Assembly (NCBI GenBank): GCA_014377445.1
Contig: JACMPP010000086.1
Location: forward strand, 1 to 64,000
Origin: Oligoflexus sp.
Lineage (GTDB): Bacteria; Bdellovibrionota_B; Oligoflexia; Oligoflexales; Oligoflexaceae
Length of the DNA: 64,000 bases
Direction: 5' to 3'
Shown: positions 26,253-35,298 of the stretch, one piece after another
Layout: the number at the start of each line of letters is the position of its first letter
Position numbering within the stretch: position 1 is the stretch's first letter
The notes under the pieces: generated by a model
Seen by the model: the letters and a program-made list of their open reading frames with translations, nothing else
The model's database searches: none
Told to the model about the DNA's origin: nothing
Made by a program: the position numbers and the translations under genes

Positions 26253-27755
26253 ATGAATTTCAATACTCAATTGACTCCCGAACTGCGAGAAATCGCCTTG
26301 AGTATCGGCAAAAAGGCCCGAGAAGTCGGCCTCGACTATTTCGATACGATCTTCGAACTTATCGACTACAAACAACTCAATGAAATCGCGGCCTACGGTG
26401 GTTTCCCGACCCGTTACCCTCACTGGCGTTTCGGCATGGACTACGAACGCCTTTCGAAGAGTTATACCTACGGCCTCTCGGTCATCTACGAAATGGTTAT
26501 CAACAATGATCCCTGTTATGCCTACCTTCTGCGCGCCAACAGTATGGTCAGCCAGAAGACAGTCATCGCTCACGTTTACGGTCACTGCGACTTCTTTAAA
26601 AATAACTACTGGTTTTCAAAAACCAATAGGAAAATGCTTGATCAGATGGCCAACCACGGTTCGACCATTCGTCGCTTCATCGAAGACGTCGGTCATGACG
26701 AAGTCGAGGATTTCCTGGACGTCTGTCTCTCGCTTGAGAATTTGATCGATATCTACGCACCCTTCAACCAGCCGACCAAGAACAGCCAGGGTATCAAGGA
26801 AGAGGAGGAGGAGGTCTATCGTCCCGATCCGGTCAATAAGCTTCAATCCAAGAAATACATGGATTCCTACATCAACCCGAAGGATTTCATCGAGTCCCAG
26901 ACCAAGAAACAAGAGGATCAGCAGAAAAAAAAGAAGAATTTTCCTGAAGAACCTCAACGGGATGTCCTGAAGTTCCTCATGGAGAATGCGCCCCTCAATA
27001 GCTGGCAGAGGCGAGTTCTTGGTATAATAAGGGATGAGTCCTACTATTTCGCTCCTCAAGGTCAAACCAAGATCCTCAATGAAGGCTGGGCCACCTACTG
27101 GCACTCCCAAATGATGACGGAACTTCATCCCTTGAACGATTCTGAAATTGTTGATTACTGCGATCAGCACTCTGGCGTCGTTGCCTCGGCACCAGGACAG
27201 CTAAACCCTTACAAGCTTGGACTCGAGCTGTTGCGCCACACCAAACGCAGGTGGGACAAGGGACAATTCGGACTGGACTATGTAAATTGTGAAGATCCCA
27301 AAAAACGGGCAGCTTGGGATACACAGGCAGGGTTGGGCAATCAAAAGCTATTTGAAATACGTCGCATTCATAACGATATTACCTTTCTTGATGCTTATCT
27401 CGATGAAGATTTCTGTCATGAGCATAAGCTTTTCATTTATGACTATGATCGCCGCAACAATCGGTATGTGATCAGCGATAGGGACTTTGGCAAGGTCAAG
27501 GCCCAGATGCTGAACCAACTGACGAACTTCGGGCAGCCGATCATTGTCGTAAAAGACGGTAATTTTAAGAACCGCAATGAACTGCTACTCGAGCACAAGC
27601 ACGAAGGCACTGATCTCAAACATGAATTCACTGTCGAATGTTTGCGCAATCTCTTTAAAGTCTGGCGCCGACCGGTACATATCGACACAATAATCGAAGA
27701 AGGAAAACGTCGTGTTTCCTTCGATGGTTCGACTCATTCTGTGGAGAAACTCTAG
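26253..27755 (+). CDS. spoVR: SpoVR family protein
   Basis: A 500-aa protein of the SpoVR/YcgB family, implicated in spore cortex formation in Bacillus and in stress survival in non-sporulating bacteria; its biochemistry is unknown. Diagnostic regions are YGGFPTRYPHWRFGMDYE near residue 48, NEGWATYWHSQMMTELHP near 275 and NPYKLGLELLRH near 325. A charged insert (~195-235) rich in Glu and Lys separates two halves. The next gene's ATG follows its TAG with no gap. This genome is Gram-negative, so a cell-envelope or stationary-phase role is more likely than sporulation. Confidence 0.95.
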   Translation: MNFNTQLTPELREIALSIGKKAREVGLDYFDTIFELIDYKQLNEIAAYGGFPTRYPHWRFGMDYERLSKSYTYGLSVIYEMVINNDPCYAYLLRANSMVSQKTVIAHVYGHCDFFKNNYWFSKTNRKMLDQMANHGSTIRRFIEDVGHDEVEDFLDVCLSLENLIDIYAPFNQPTKNSQGIKEEEEEVYRPDPVNKLQSKKYMDSYINPKDFIESQTKKQEDQQKKKKNFPEEPQRDVLKFLMENAPLNSWQRRVLGIIRDESYYFAPQGQTKILNEGWATYWHSQMMTELHPLNDSEIVDYCDQHSGVVASAPGQLNPYKLGLELLRHTKRRWDKGQFGLDYVNCEDPKKRAAWDTQAGLGNQKLFEIRRIHNDITFLDAYLDEDFCHEHKLFIYDYDRRNNRYVISDRDFGKVKAQMLNQLTNFGQPIIVVKDGNFKNRNELLLEHKHEGTDLKHEFTVECLRNLFKVWRRPVHIDTIIEEGKRRVSFDGSTHSVEKL

Positions 27756-29447
27756 ATGAAATTACTCCTTCGCCTGCTCACAACGCTTCTTATCTTTTGG
27801 AATGTGGTGGGACAAGCGGAGGCAGCGGATCTCAAAGCGGTTCCTTCCATCAAATACGCGGGTATCCTCCCTGTCTACTGGCAGGGAGACTCCAGCCCCT
27901 CCGTCAGCCGCAAAAAATCCTCGATCGAAGAGATCTTCGTCAAGGTCGTTCGTGAATCCAAACGCTATACCTTCCTCAACGACAGTATCGTCGCCGACAA
28001 CTGGTCGAACACCGAGGGCCGTAAAAAGCTCGAAGAAGAGTATGAGCTCGACGCCTTTCTCAATCTCAACGTCACCGAGCAGGGCGATATTGTGATCTTT
28101 ACCGCACGACTTCTCTCTCCTGAACTCGAAAACTACGTGAGTGAAACCGATCGGCTGCCGATCGCCTGGGTTACGGCCGCGAATGAAGAAGACCTGACGA
28201 ACAAAATTCGCGATCTCTCCTTCCGCGTTCTGAACCGCTACCCGATCGACGTCTTTGTCACGTCCCTTCAAGGTCGTTACATCACACTCAGCTCCGGCAA
28301 AGACCAGAACGTCCTCGAAGGTGACAGTTTGGAGTTTGCTGACTTTGCCATCAAAAGCCAACATCCCGTCGACGGCACCTGGCTTGAGTTTGAGAAGAAA
28401 CCCCTCGGCAAGGCCAAGATCGTTGAAAGCAAATCCCAATCCTCGATCGCACTCATCACATCACTGAACAGCGAAAATGCCATCAAGATCGGTAGCGGGG
28501 CCCGCGTTGAAAACATCGCCTCACGGAGGAACTTCCGTTCGAAACCAGCGGCCGAAGAGTCCTTTGTCACCGCCGAACCGAGCAGCCCTATCGTGACGGC
28601 TCCGGGCCAAAAACTCACAACTCGCAAAACCGCTCCTTTGCCTCCTGTAAAGGGCCCAGTCGGCGCTCAGGCGGGGAAAGATGTTGAGCCAACCGAAGTC
28701 GATCAGGAACCGATGCATCCAGCCGCTCGTGCTCAGATGGCCGCCTCTCCAGAGGAAAGTGCCGATCAGGAAACCGGCTCAAGTTCGCTCGCCATCCCAC
28801 TGACCAATACACGCTTCTCTATCGAAAACGACAATTGGAACTACTCGGGACCAGCCAAGGCCTCCAGCAAAATGCCCTCGACCCTGATCAATCGCGTGGG
28901 CGCTTACGCTGAGCATGACATCGACAGTAGCTCGACGTCCTTCTTCGATGCCTACATCACTTCGGGAGAGACCAAAAAAGGCAGTTACTTTGGAATGGCT
29001 CTGGCCGGAGAATTCCTCTACAAAATCGCGTCTCTGAATACGATGATCCCCAGCCTCGACCGACTGCTCATCGGGGGCCGCGCCGAAGTTGAGACGATCG
29101 GTACTTCCAAAGAATCCTTCGGCGGCATGGATGGGATCCACCTCGCGCCCGTGGTGCACGCGCAGGGCAACTACCACATCGCCGATCTCGTGCAGACCTA
29201 TGGTTATGACGTGAGCGCGAAACTCCTGCCTTTCAACTTCGGTTCGACTGGAATCAAGGGCAAGACCCAGTCTCTCGGCAGCGGTATGGGACTCGACGTG
29301 GAGGCTCAGGTTCTTCAGAAATTGAAGACCGAGCAATGGGAATGGGGTGGCCTCGTAGCCCTTCGTCAGGTTAGCTGGGACGTGTCCACGGGCAGTCTCG
29401 CCAAGAATAGTTTCCGCTTCGGCCTCCTCGCCCGCGTCAAGCTCTGA
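27756..29447 (+). CDS. Probable outer-membrane barrel protein appended to the prkA-spoVR operon
   Basis: A 563-aa protein beginning at the base after the spoVR stop. It has a signal peptide (MKLLLRLLTTLLIFWNVVGQ, cleavage near AEA). An N-terminal periplasmic-type domain follows (~25-250), with a pattern like a nucleotide- or peptidoglycan-independent beta/alpha domain. A Pro/Glu-rich linker runs ~265-340. The C-terminal ~200 residues alternate hydrophobic and polar residues, and the protein ends SFRFGLLARVKL, resembling a barrel's final strand although the terminal residue is Leu, not Phe. I do not recognise the family. Tight coupling suggests it is an envelope partner or output of the PrkA-YeaH-SpoVR module. 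Confidence 0.78.
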   Translation: MKLLLRLLTTLLIFWNVVGQAEAADLKAVPSIKYAGILPVYWQGDSSPSVSRKKSSIEEIFVKVVRESKRYTFLNDSIVADNWSNTEGRKKLEEEYELDAFLNLNVTEQGDIVIFTARLLSPELENYVSETDRLPIAWVTAANEEDLTNKIRDLSFRVLNRYPIDVFVTSLQGRYITLSSGKDQNVLEGDSLEFADFAIKSQHPVDGTWLEFEKKPLGKAKIVESKSQSSIALITSLNSENAIKIGSGARVENIASRRNFRSKPAAEESFVTAEPSSPIVTAPGQKLTTRKTAPLPPVKGPVGAQAGKDVEPTEVDQEPMHPAARAQMAASPEESADQETGSSSLAIPLTNTRFSIENDNWNYSGPAKASSKMPSTLINRVGAYAEHDIDSSSTSFFDAYITSGETKKGSYFGMALAGEFLYKIASLNTMIPSLDRLLIGGRAEVETIGTSKESFGGMDGIHLAPVVHAQGNYHIADLVQTYGYDVSAKLLPFNFGSTGIKGKTQSLGSGMGLDVEAQVLQKLKTEQWEWGGLVALRQVSWDVSTGSLAKNSFRFGLLARVKL

Positions 29448-30261
29448 TATCGGGATAGCTCGGACGTTTCAGGTCCGGGCGCACCAGGGGCGCTACCGCT
29501 TCCCAGCGCTCCACTCCTTTACCCTCGCCTTCCAGCCAGCAGCGATAAATCCCATCATCTTTAAAGACCAGAGCATTCGGCTTGTCCCAGGAATCGACGC
29601 TGAGGACAGCGCCTTCCTTCAGGTCGCGTCGCGGCTCGGCGTAAGGCACATGAAAATGCCCGAAGATTCCATACTGAGCCGTTCGCCCCGGACCTTCCAT
29701 CCATGCATCGACTGCCGCTAAGATCTTGTCATGATAAATCGGTCTATATTCGTCAGCGGAACGCGAAACCTCCGAGGTTTTCCGGGTAAGGTGATCGAGG
29801 AAAGTGCCAGGGAAAAGTCGGGCCACGGCCTGCACGAACCAACCCTTTACGAGCCAACGAAAGGCCTTATAGCGGCGATGGCTATAAATCATGTCGCCAT
29901 GGGCCGCCTGCACGAACTGACCATTCCTGAGGGGGATGAGATAGGTTCCATGAGACACGACTGTCACATGGGTCCACGGCAGGGCACTCAGGGCAAACTC
30001 GTGGTTTCCTTCCAAAAAAACGACTTTGGTGCCGCTCGTTGCCACTCTTTCCAAAGCGTCGACTATCGGTGCAAACTTCTTCTGAAAGTAAGGGTGAGAT
30101 CCCAGGCAGAAATCAAAAATATCGCCAAGTAGGACGAGGGTATCGACCGTACCGACTTCAATATGGGACAAAAATGCTAATAATTTTTTCGCCCGTTCAT
30201 CATCAGAATGACTCAGATGGATGTCCGAAACGACGATTAAAGACGCGATAGTCTGCGACAA
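29437..30261 (-). CDS. lpxH: UDP-2,3-diacylglucosamine hydrolase-like metallophosphoesterase
   Basis: LpxH cleaves UDP-2,3-diacylglucosamine to lipid X in lipid A synthesis, at the inner membrane. It is 274 aa with the calcineurin-like metal-binding set: SDIHLSHSDD, LLGDIFDFCLG, LEGNHEFAL, AAHGDMIY and FGHFHVPYAE. A basic amphipathic segment (RRYKAFRWLVKGWF) fits membrane association. Other UDP-sugar or phospholipid phosphoesterases share this fold, so substrate is inferred. It converges on the barrel gene, overlapping by 11 nt. The 204-nt gap upstream holds an imperfect ACGCC..GGCGT pairing and the acpP leader. Confidence 0.82.
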   Translation of the reverse strand: MSQTIASLIVVSDIHLSHSDDERAKKLLAFLSHIEVGTVDTLVLLGDIFDFCLGSHPYFQKKFAPIVDALERVATSGTKVVFLEGNHEFALSALPWTHVTVVSHGTYLIPLRNGQFVQAAHGDMIYSHRRYKAFRWLVKGWFVQAVARLFPGTFLDHLTRKTSEVSRSADEYRPIYHDKILAAVDAWMEGPGRTAQYGIFGHFHVPYAEPRRDLKEGAVLSVDSWDKPNALVFKDDGIYRCWLEGEGKGVERWEAVAPLVRPDLKRPSYPDIRA

Positions 30262-30465
30262 AATTCCCCCTACGCCTGATCGAGGCCTAGCAATCCAAGC
30301 CGCTTAGGATAGCGGTAATCCCTCGGCGTCTCAAGCTATCAAAAAGTCCCTTAAATCCGGGTTGCTATGGCTTTCACCGTGGACACTATTAACTTGCATA
30401 ATACCTCTGTTTTTGGTTCTTTAGATGAACGATCGGCATTCATATGCCAAACTGAAGGAGAAACT

Positions 30466-30708
30466 ATGTCTCTCGACATCGAAAGCCAATTGAAAAAAAT
30501 CGTTGTTAATCAGCTAGGCGTAGAAGAAGCGGCTGTCGTCAGCAAAGCTAAATTTATTGAAGACCTCGGCGCTGATTCTCTCGACATCGTTGAGCTCGTC
30601 ATGGCTATGGAAGAATCTTTTAGCGTCGACATCCCTGATGAAGAAGCTGAAAGCATCCGCACAGTAGAAGACGCTGTCAACTACATCAAAAAAGCCAAAG
30701 AAGCTTAA
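30466..30708 (+). CDS. acpP: Acyl carrier protein
   Basis: An 80-aa acidic carrier of fatty-acid synthesis. The phosphopantetheine attachment Ser sits in [21 protein letters not shown] 30466 is chosen because AAGGAG lies 5 nt upstream and the [20 protein letters not shown] start matches ACP; the track's extra 33 residues are the leader. No fab genes are adjacent, which is unusual because acpP normally sits with fabD/G/F. Confidence 0.96.
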   Translation: MSLDIESQLKKIVVNQLGVEEAAVVSKAKFIEDLGADSLDIVELVMAMEESFSVDIPDEEAESIRTVEDAVNYIKKAKEA

Positions 30709-30745
30709 TCTTCTCGGGTTTTTTTGAAGACGCTGACTCCCGGAT

Positions 30746-30770
30746 AAGGGCTTTTATAGCTAAAGCCCTT
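30746..30770 (+). terminator. Hairpin after acpP
   Basis: AAGGGCTTT-tatagct-AAAGCCCTT, a perfect 9-bp stem 37 nt after the acpP stop. It is followed by CCCAATCC rather than Ts. A T7 run lies upstream (30719-30725) after a weak AGAAG/CTTCT pairing, so termination may occur there. It probably insulates the highly expressed acpP from rpiB. Confidence 0.45.
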
Positions 30771-30832
30771 CCCAATCCTCCCAGCATCATCAACAGCATC
30801 TCTTTTAAACGTTTGTCCAGGCTCGAGGTATT

Positions 30833-31309
30833 ATGAGTCAGCAGATCGGCATCGCATCTGATCACGGCGGCAAAGTTCTTAAAGATAAAATCACCCGATT
30901 CCTCAAAGAGCAGAATCTCCAAGTCGATGACCTCGGAGTTCCGCTCGATAGTTCTGCCTCTGTCGATTATCCAGACTACGCATCCCAATTATCCAAACTC
31001 GTTTCCGAAGGAAAACTCAAACGCGGCATTCTCGTTTGTGGCAGCGGCGTCGGCATGTCGATCGCAGCGAATAAATTTCCCGGTGTGCGTGCAGCTTTGG
31101 TAACGGATGAATTTACGGCCAAGATGTGTCGCCTGCACAACGACGCCAATATCCTTTGTTTAGGCGAACGAGTAATCAATCACGATCGCGCTCTGGACTT
31201 CGTAAAGCTTTGGCTTACGACTGAGTTTGAAGGTGGCCGTCATCAGAATCGACTCGATCAAATAACGGTTATCGAAAAAGTCCTGGCCCAGGGTACCGCG
31301 CAGAAATAA
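30833..31309 (+). CDS. rpiB: Ribose-5-phosphate isomerase B
   Basis: Interconverts ribose-5-phosphate and ribulose-5-phosphate. It is 158 aa with the RpiB/LacA signature: ASDHGGKVLKD at the N-terminus, CGSGVGMSIAANKFPGVRAA and NDANILCLGERVI. RpiB-glyA adjacency is widespread; glyA starts 11 nt later. Ribulose-5-phosphate is also the substrate of RibB downstream in the same cluster. Confidence 0.96.
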   Translation: MSQQIGIASDHGGKVLKDKITRFLKEQNLQVDDLGVPLDSSASVDYPDYASQLSKLVSEGKLKRGILVCGSGVGMSIAANKFPGVRAALVTDEFTAKMCRLHNDANILCLGERVINHDRALDFVKLWLTTEFEGGRHQNRLDQITVIEKVLAQGTAQK

Positions 31310-31320
31310 GGAGCTGATTC

Positions 31321-32574
31321 ATGAAGCCATGGTCTTCGTTGCAAAATCACGATCCCGAAATTTATTCTCTGATCGAAGATGAATTTGATCGTCAACAAAA
31401 CGGTCTGGAACTCATCGCTTCCGAAAACTTCGCATCGGCGGAAACTATCGCGGCGATGGGCAGCATTCTAACCAACAAATATGCCGAAGGCCTGCCCGGC
31501 AAACGCTATTACGGTGGCTGTGAAGTCGTCGACAAGATCGAGACGATCGCTATCGAGCGCGCAAAAAAGATCTTTGGCTCGAAGTTTGCCAACGTTCAAC
31601 CCCATTCCGGCGCTCAGGCCAACGCAGCCGTTTACCTGACCCTGCTTCAAGGCGGCGATAAAGTCTTAGGCATGGATCTCTCGCACGGTGGCCACCTCAC
31701 GCACGGTTCAAAAGTTAATTTCTCGGGCATGCTTTACGAATCTCATTTTTACGGCGTCAACACCGAGACCGGTCGCCTCGATTACGAGACCATCGCTGCT
31801 CGCGCGCGCGAAGTGAAACCCAAGATGATCATCGCCGGTGCCAGCGCTTATACACGCGACATCGACTTTGCCAAATTCCGCGCGATCGCGGATGAAGTGG
31901 GCGCCTACCTCCTCGTCGATATGGCCCACGTTGCTGGCCTAGTCGCAGCAGGTGAACATTCAAATCCCGTGCCCCACGCTCACGTGACAACGACAACCAC
32001 GCACAAGACGCTCCGTGGTCCGCGCGGTGGTTTGATTCTTTGGAACGATGAGAAGATCAACATCAACAAATCCGTATTCCCAGGTATCCAGGGCGGACCT
32101 TTGGAGCACGTGATCGCGAGCAAGGCTGTGAGCTTCCTCGAAGCCCTCAAGCCTGAGTTCAAACAATATCAAAAGCAAGTGCGCGCCAACGCCAAAGCCC
32201 TCGCCGAAGCCCTGGTGAGCAAAGGCTTCAAGCTCGTCTCCGGCGGCACTGACAATCACCTGATGCTCCTCGATTTCTCGCAGACTCCCGTGAGTGGCAA
32301 GCAGATGGAAGACGCTTTGGGCAAAGTTCATATCACCGTGAACAAAAACACGGTGCCAAACGAGTCCCGCAGTCCCTTCGTAACGAGCGGCATCCGCATC
32401 GGTACTCCGGCGATTACAAGTCGCGGTATGGGCATTCCTGAAATGCAAAAAATCGCAGGCTGGATCTGGCAAACCTACGAAAATGTTGAAAATATGGACG
32501 CGCTGGCTCAGGTCGGTAAAGACGTTCAAGCCATGGCGAAAGCCTTCCCTCTCTACCCAGAATGGAGAAAGTAA
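31321..32574 (+). CDS. glyA: Serine hydroxymethyltransferase
   Basis: PLP enzyme converting serine plus THF to glycine plus 5,10-methylene-THF, the main one-carbon source. It is 417 aa, standard length. The PLP lysine lies in [14 protein letters not shown], preceded by [14 protein letters not shown]-terminal [11 protein letters not shown] and [15 protein letters not shown] are also diagnostic. It lies between rpiB and nrdR in a likely operon. Confidence 0.98.
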   Translation: MKPWSSLQNHDPEIYSLIEDEFDRQQNGLELIASENFASAETIAAMGSILTNKYAEGLPGKRYYGGCEVVDKIETIAIERAKKIFGSKFANVQPHSGAQANAAVYLTLLQGGDKVLGMDLSHGGHLTHGSKVNFSGMLYESHFYGVNTETGRLDYETIAARAREVKPKMIIAGASAYTRDIDFAKFRAIADEVGAYLLVDMAHVAGLVAAGEHSNPVPHAHVTTTTTHKTLRGPRGGLILWNDEKININKSVFPGIQGGPLEHVIASKAVSFLEALKPEFKQYQKQVRANAKALAEALVSKGFKLVSGGTDNHLMLLDFSQTPVSGKQMEDALGKVHITVNKNTVPNESRSPFVTSGIRIGTPAITSRGMGIPEMQKIAGWIWQTYENVENMDALAQVGKDVQAMAKAFPLYPEWRK

Positions 32575-32577
32575 GTC

Positions 32578-33108
32578 GTGAAGTGTCCTAAGTGCGATTT
32601 CATCGATAGCAAAGTGCTGGAAAGCCGCGTTAGCGTGGATGGTCGTAGCATTCGGCGTCGGCGTAATTGCCTGAAGTGCCACCATCGCTATACGACTTAC
32701 GAAAAAGAAGAAGAGTTGATGCTCCAGGTCAAAAAGAAAGACGGGACCTTCGACGACTTCAGCCACGAGAAAATTGTGCGGGCCATTTCCATGGCCTGTC
32801 GCAAACGCCAGATCTCCATCGATCAGATCGAAGTCATGGTCAACTCCATCGAGGTTCAGTTGCGTGCCGAGGGGGATCGAATCATTCCCTCCAGCCGCAT
32901 CGGCGATCTCATCATGAAGCGCCTGAGACAGACCGATCACGTGGCCTATGTGCGTTTTGCGTCGATCTATAAAGACTTTAAAGACCCGGAGGAATTTGTT
33001 CGCGAGCTCAAAGGACTGAAAGGCACCCGAGAGAAAGAGAAAGAGAAAGACGCGAATGGAAATGGAAATCGAAATGGACACGGCAGTGGCAACAGTCCCC
33101 ACTCTTGA
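32578..33108 (+). CDS. nrdR: Transcriptional repressor NrdR
   Basis: Zinc-ribbon/ATP-cone repressor that senses ATP/dATP and controls ribonucleotide reductase genes. It starts at GTG 32578, 3 nt after the glyA stop. The zinc ribbon uses CPKC and CLKC, with RSIRRRRNCLKCHHRYTTYE. The ATP cone follows (KKDGTFDDFSHEKIVRAI). At 176 aa it is longer than usual (~150) because of a low-complexity tail rich in Lys/Glu then Asn/Gly. It commonly precedes riboflavin and nusB genes, as here, but ribD is absent between nrdR and ribE. Confidence 0.96.
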   Translation: MKCPKCDFIDSKVLESRVSVDGRSIRRRRNCLKCHHRYTTYEKEEELMLQVKKKDGTFDDFSHEKIVRAISMACRKRQISIDQIEVMVNSIEVQLRAEGDRIIPSSRIGDLIMKRLRQTDHVAYVRFASIYKDFKDPEEFVRELKGLKGTREKEKEKDANGNGNRNGHGSGNSPHS

Positions 33109-33128
33109 ACGACAGGAATACTAATCAT

Positions 33129-33755
33129 ATGTTTACCGGCTTGGTTGAAAGAATTGGACGCATTGCAGAGATCCGTGAACAAGACGGCTTTAAGGTTCTG
33201 CGCGTCGAACTCTCGTCACCGGAAGCTTATGCCACGCAACTCGGCGAAAGCATCGCGATCAATGGCTGCTGCCTCACTGTCACTGCCTTCGATCAGAAAT
33301 TCATGGAATTTGACGTATCCTTCGAATCATTGGCCCTGACCAACCTGGGTCGCTTGTCCCTGGGTTCGATTGTCAACCTCGAGCGCGCGCTTCGCATGGG
33401 TGATCGATTGGGAGGACACATGGTCTCTGGTCATGTCGATGGCTATGGTGTTTTGGAATCGATTGAAGCTCAAGACGGTGGTTGGAACGTGTATGTTCAA
33501 GTACCCCTTGTGCTTTCCGCTTACATCATTCCTAAAGGTTCGATCACACTGGATGGAGTGAGTCTGACGATCAATGCCGTCGAAGATATGGATAAATATT
33601 CGCGCATCCGACTGACGCTTATTCCGGTCACGATTTCCCATACCAGCTTTTCCGAGCTTAAGGCCGGTTGGCCTCTGAATATCGAAGTTGATCTTGTGGG
33701 TAAATACCTAGAACGCTTTGCCAGCCCTTACGTTCAGCAAAGTCGCAACCAGTAA
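33129..33755 (+). CDS. ribE: Riboflavin synthase alpha subunit
   Basis: Dismutates two 6,7-dimethyl-8-ribityllumazine molecules to riboflavin. It is 208 aa from ATG 33129, giving the hallmark MFTGLVE start; the track's TTG at 33105 is too early. Two lumazine-binding repeats are visible, each with G-SI--G-CLTV or G-SITLDGVSLT (INGCCLTVTAF and ITLDGVSLTINAV). GHVDG lies between them. It is separated from ribBX by a 370-nt gap, so it may end the nrdR transcript. Confidence 0.97.
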   Translation: MFTGLVERIGRIAEIREQDGFKVLRVELSSPEAYATQLGESIAINGCCLTVTAFDQKFMEFDVSFESLALTNLGRLSLGSIVNLERALRMGDRLGGHMVSGHVDGYGVLESIEAQDGGWNVYVQVPLVLSAYIIPKGSITLDGVSLTINAVEDMDKYSRIRLTLIPVTISHTSFSELKAGWPLNIEVDLVGKYLERFASPYVQQSRNQ

Positions 33756-34125
33756 TTTTGAGCGTCTCAATTAAAAAGAATAAAAATTTCATACTTTTAT
33801 AAATACCAGAAGCACTCGACAGAGGGTACGTGTTCACTTGCCAAGAAAATTTGGCGCATTCCCTGCAACCTTTGACCGGCGCTACTTACATCGGAACTTA
33901 TCGGTCGCAAAAACTTCACTCTTTGCTTTATTTTTCTTTCAGCTTACGCCCTTCCAGATTGCCATGAACAGCTTTTGATAAACTTTTGATTTAAGGACTT
34001 CATGATGGACATAAAAGTGTCTATGCACTAGTATGAGGGGCTTTGCGGTTGCACGACATTTTGACCGCTTGTTCTTTGAAAACCATGTTTCCTTCAGCAT
34101 TTGCGTTATAGATAAGGATGCCCCC
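33756..34125 (+). other. 370-nt gap upstream of ribBX
   Basis: The first ~60 nt are AT-rich and could hold promoters (TTGAGC-N17-TAAAAA is a poor match). A short inverted repeat GCCAA/TTGGC occurs near 33840-33855. At 34002 an AAGGA-preceded 9-codon ORF (MMDIKVSMH) could be a leader peptide. GCGGT/ACCGC can pair at about 34044-34070. The string GACCGGCG resembles one piece of an FMN riboswitch, but the rest of the element is not there. Real function is unknown. Confidence 0.35.
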
Positions 34126-35277
34126 ATGCAGACTGATCAAGATAAAGTTATCGCTCGCGTTCGCATCGCGATCGAAGCCATCAAAAACAATCAAATGGTA
34201 ATCATGGTCGACGATGAAGACCGTGAAAATGAAGGGGACCTGGTCATGGCAGCTGCCTGCGTCACGCCCCAGCATATCAATTTTATGGCTAAGGAAGCGC
34301 GCGGACTCATTTGTTTGCCTCTCGATCCTGAATACATCGATCGCCTCAAACTCCCCATAATGTCCGACAGCACACGAAGCACCCCTTCGAAGGAAACTGC
34401 TTTTACCTTTAGCATTGAAGCCCGTGAAGGCGTTTCGACCGGCATTTCAGCGGCCGATCGTGCCCACACGGTTCTCGTTGCGATCGCCGATGGATGCACG
34501 CCGGATGACATCGTGGTCCCAGGCCACATCTTTCCCCTCAAAGCCCGCAAAGGGGGAGTCCTGGAGCGCGCGGGTCACACCGAAGGTTCAGTCGACATCG
34601 CAAAATTTGCTGGCTTCAAAGGCGCCGCTGTGATCTGCGAGATCATGAACGACGATGGCACCATGGCTCGCATGCCAGACCTAGAAGTCTTCTCGGCCAA
34701 GCACAATATGCCGATCGTCGCGATCGCTGACCTGATTCAGTACCGTCTCCTTCATGAGTCGATGGTTGAAGAAGTTCATCGCGAAACGATCCAGACTTCG
34801 AACGGTCCGGCCGAAGCCGTCGTTTTTCGTAGCAACGTCGATCAACTCGAGCATCTCGCTCTGATCACCGGTGTCTCGTCGTTTGAGAGCCAGCTCGTCG
34901 ACGTTCGCGTGCATACGCAGAGCGCTCTTCTCGATGCTTTTGGCGACCGCAAAAACGGTTCTGGCTATCGTTTCCAAACCGGCCTTGATCTGCTCAACAA
35001 AGGCAGTCCGGCCGCGTTCATCTACCTCAACCAACCCCAGCACTCCTGGATTGAAGATGTGAAACAACTCGCGAGCGACACGAAGCCTTCCAAGGACAAA
35101 GTTGCCCAAAGCGCACGTCCTCAGGATCTTCGTTTGCACGGAATTGGCGCTCAGATCATCCGTGCCCTCGGCATCCAAAAGATGCGTGTTCACACCAGTT
35201 CTCCGCTCATCCTTAAAGGACTTTCCGGCTTTGGTCTGGAAGTGATTGAAACCAATATCATCAACAAATCGCACTAA
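34126..35277 (+). CDS. ribBX: 3,4-dihydroxy-2-butanone-4-phosphate synthase with degenerate GTP cyclohydrolase II half (RibBX type)
   Basis: The first ~205 residues are a complete RibB, which makes the four-carbon riboflavin precursor from ribulose-5-phosphate: DDEDRENEGDLVMAA (~29-43), STRSTPSKETAFTFS, SAADRAHTV and AGHTEGSVD (~149). The second half has the RibA fold pattern (VDVRVHTQ; LHGIGAQIIRALGIQKMR) but lacks the three zinc cysteines (SECLTGD/RCDCG replaced by TQSALLD and KNGSG near 263-280) and the RQEGRGIG catalytic loop (NQPQHSW near 302). It should not have GCH II activity. It matches the RibBX variant described in Proteobacteria. ATG 34126 follows AAGGA; the track start is 31 codons earlier. 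Confidence 0.92.
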   Translation: MQTDQDKVIARVRIAIEAIKNNQMVIMVDDEDRENEGDLVMAAACVTPQHINFMAKEARGLICLPLDPEYIDRLKLPIMSDSTRSTPSKETAFTFSIEAREGVSTGISAADRAHTVLVAIADGCTPDDIVVPGHIFPLKARKGGVLERAGHTEGSVDIAKFAGFKGAAVICEIMNDDGTMARMPDLEVFSAKHNMPIVAIADLIQYRLLHESMVEEVHRETIQTSNGPAEAVVFRSNVDQLEHLALITGVSSFESQLVDVRVHTQSALLDAFGDRKNGSGYRFQTGLDLLNKGSPAAFIYLNQPQHSWIEDVKQLASDTKPSKDKVAQSARPQDLRLHGIGAQIIRALGIQKMRVHTSSPLILKGLSGFGLEVIETNIINKSH

Positions 35278-35298
35278 TCCTTAGAACAGGGGCTGATC

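Noticed and set aside
31960-33102. 380-aa minus-strand ORF opposite glyA and nrdR
   Set aside because: It is antisense to two clearly identified genes with intact motifs; composition is a reverse-complement shadow.
33860-33900. FMN riboswitch upstream of ribBX, suggested by GACCGGCG
   Set aside because: Only one short piece matches; the other conserved strands and the closing stem of the RFN element are not found.
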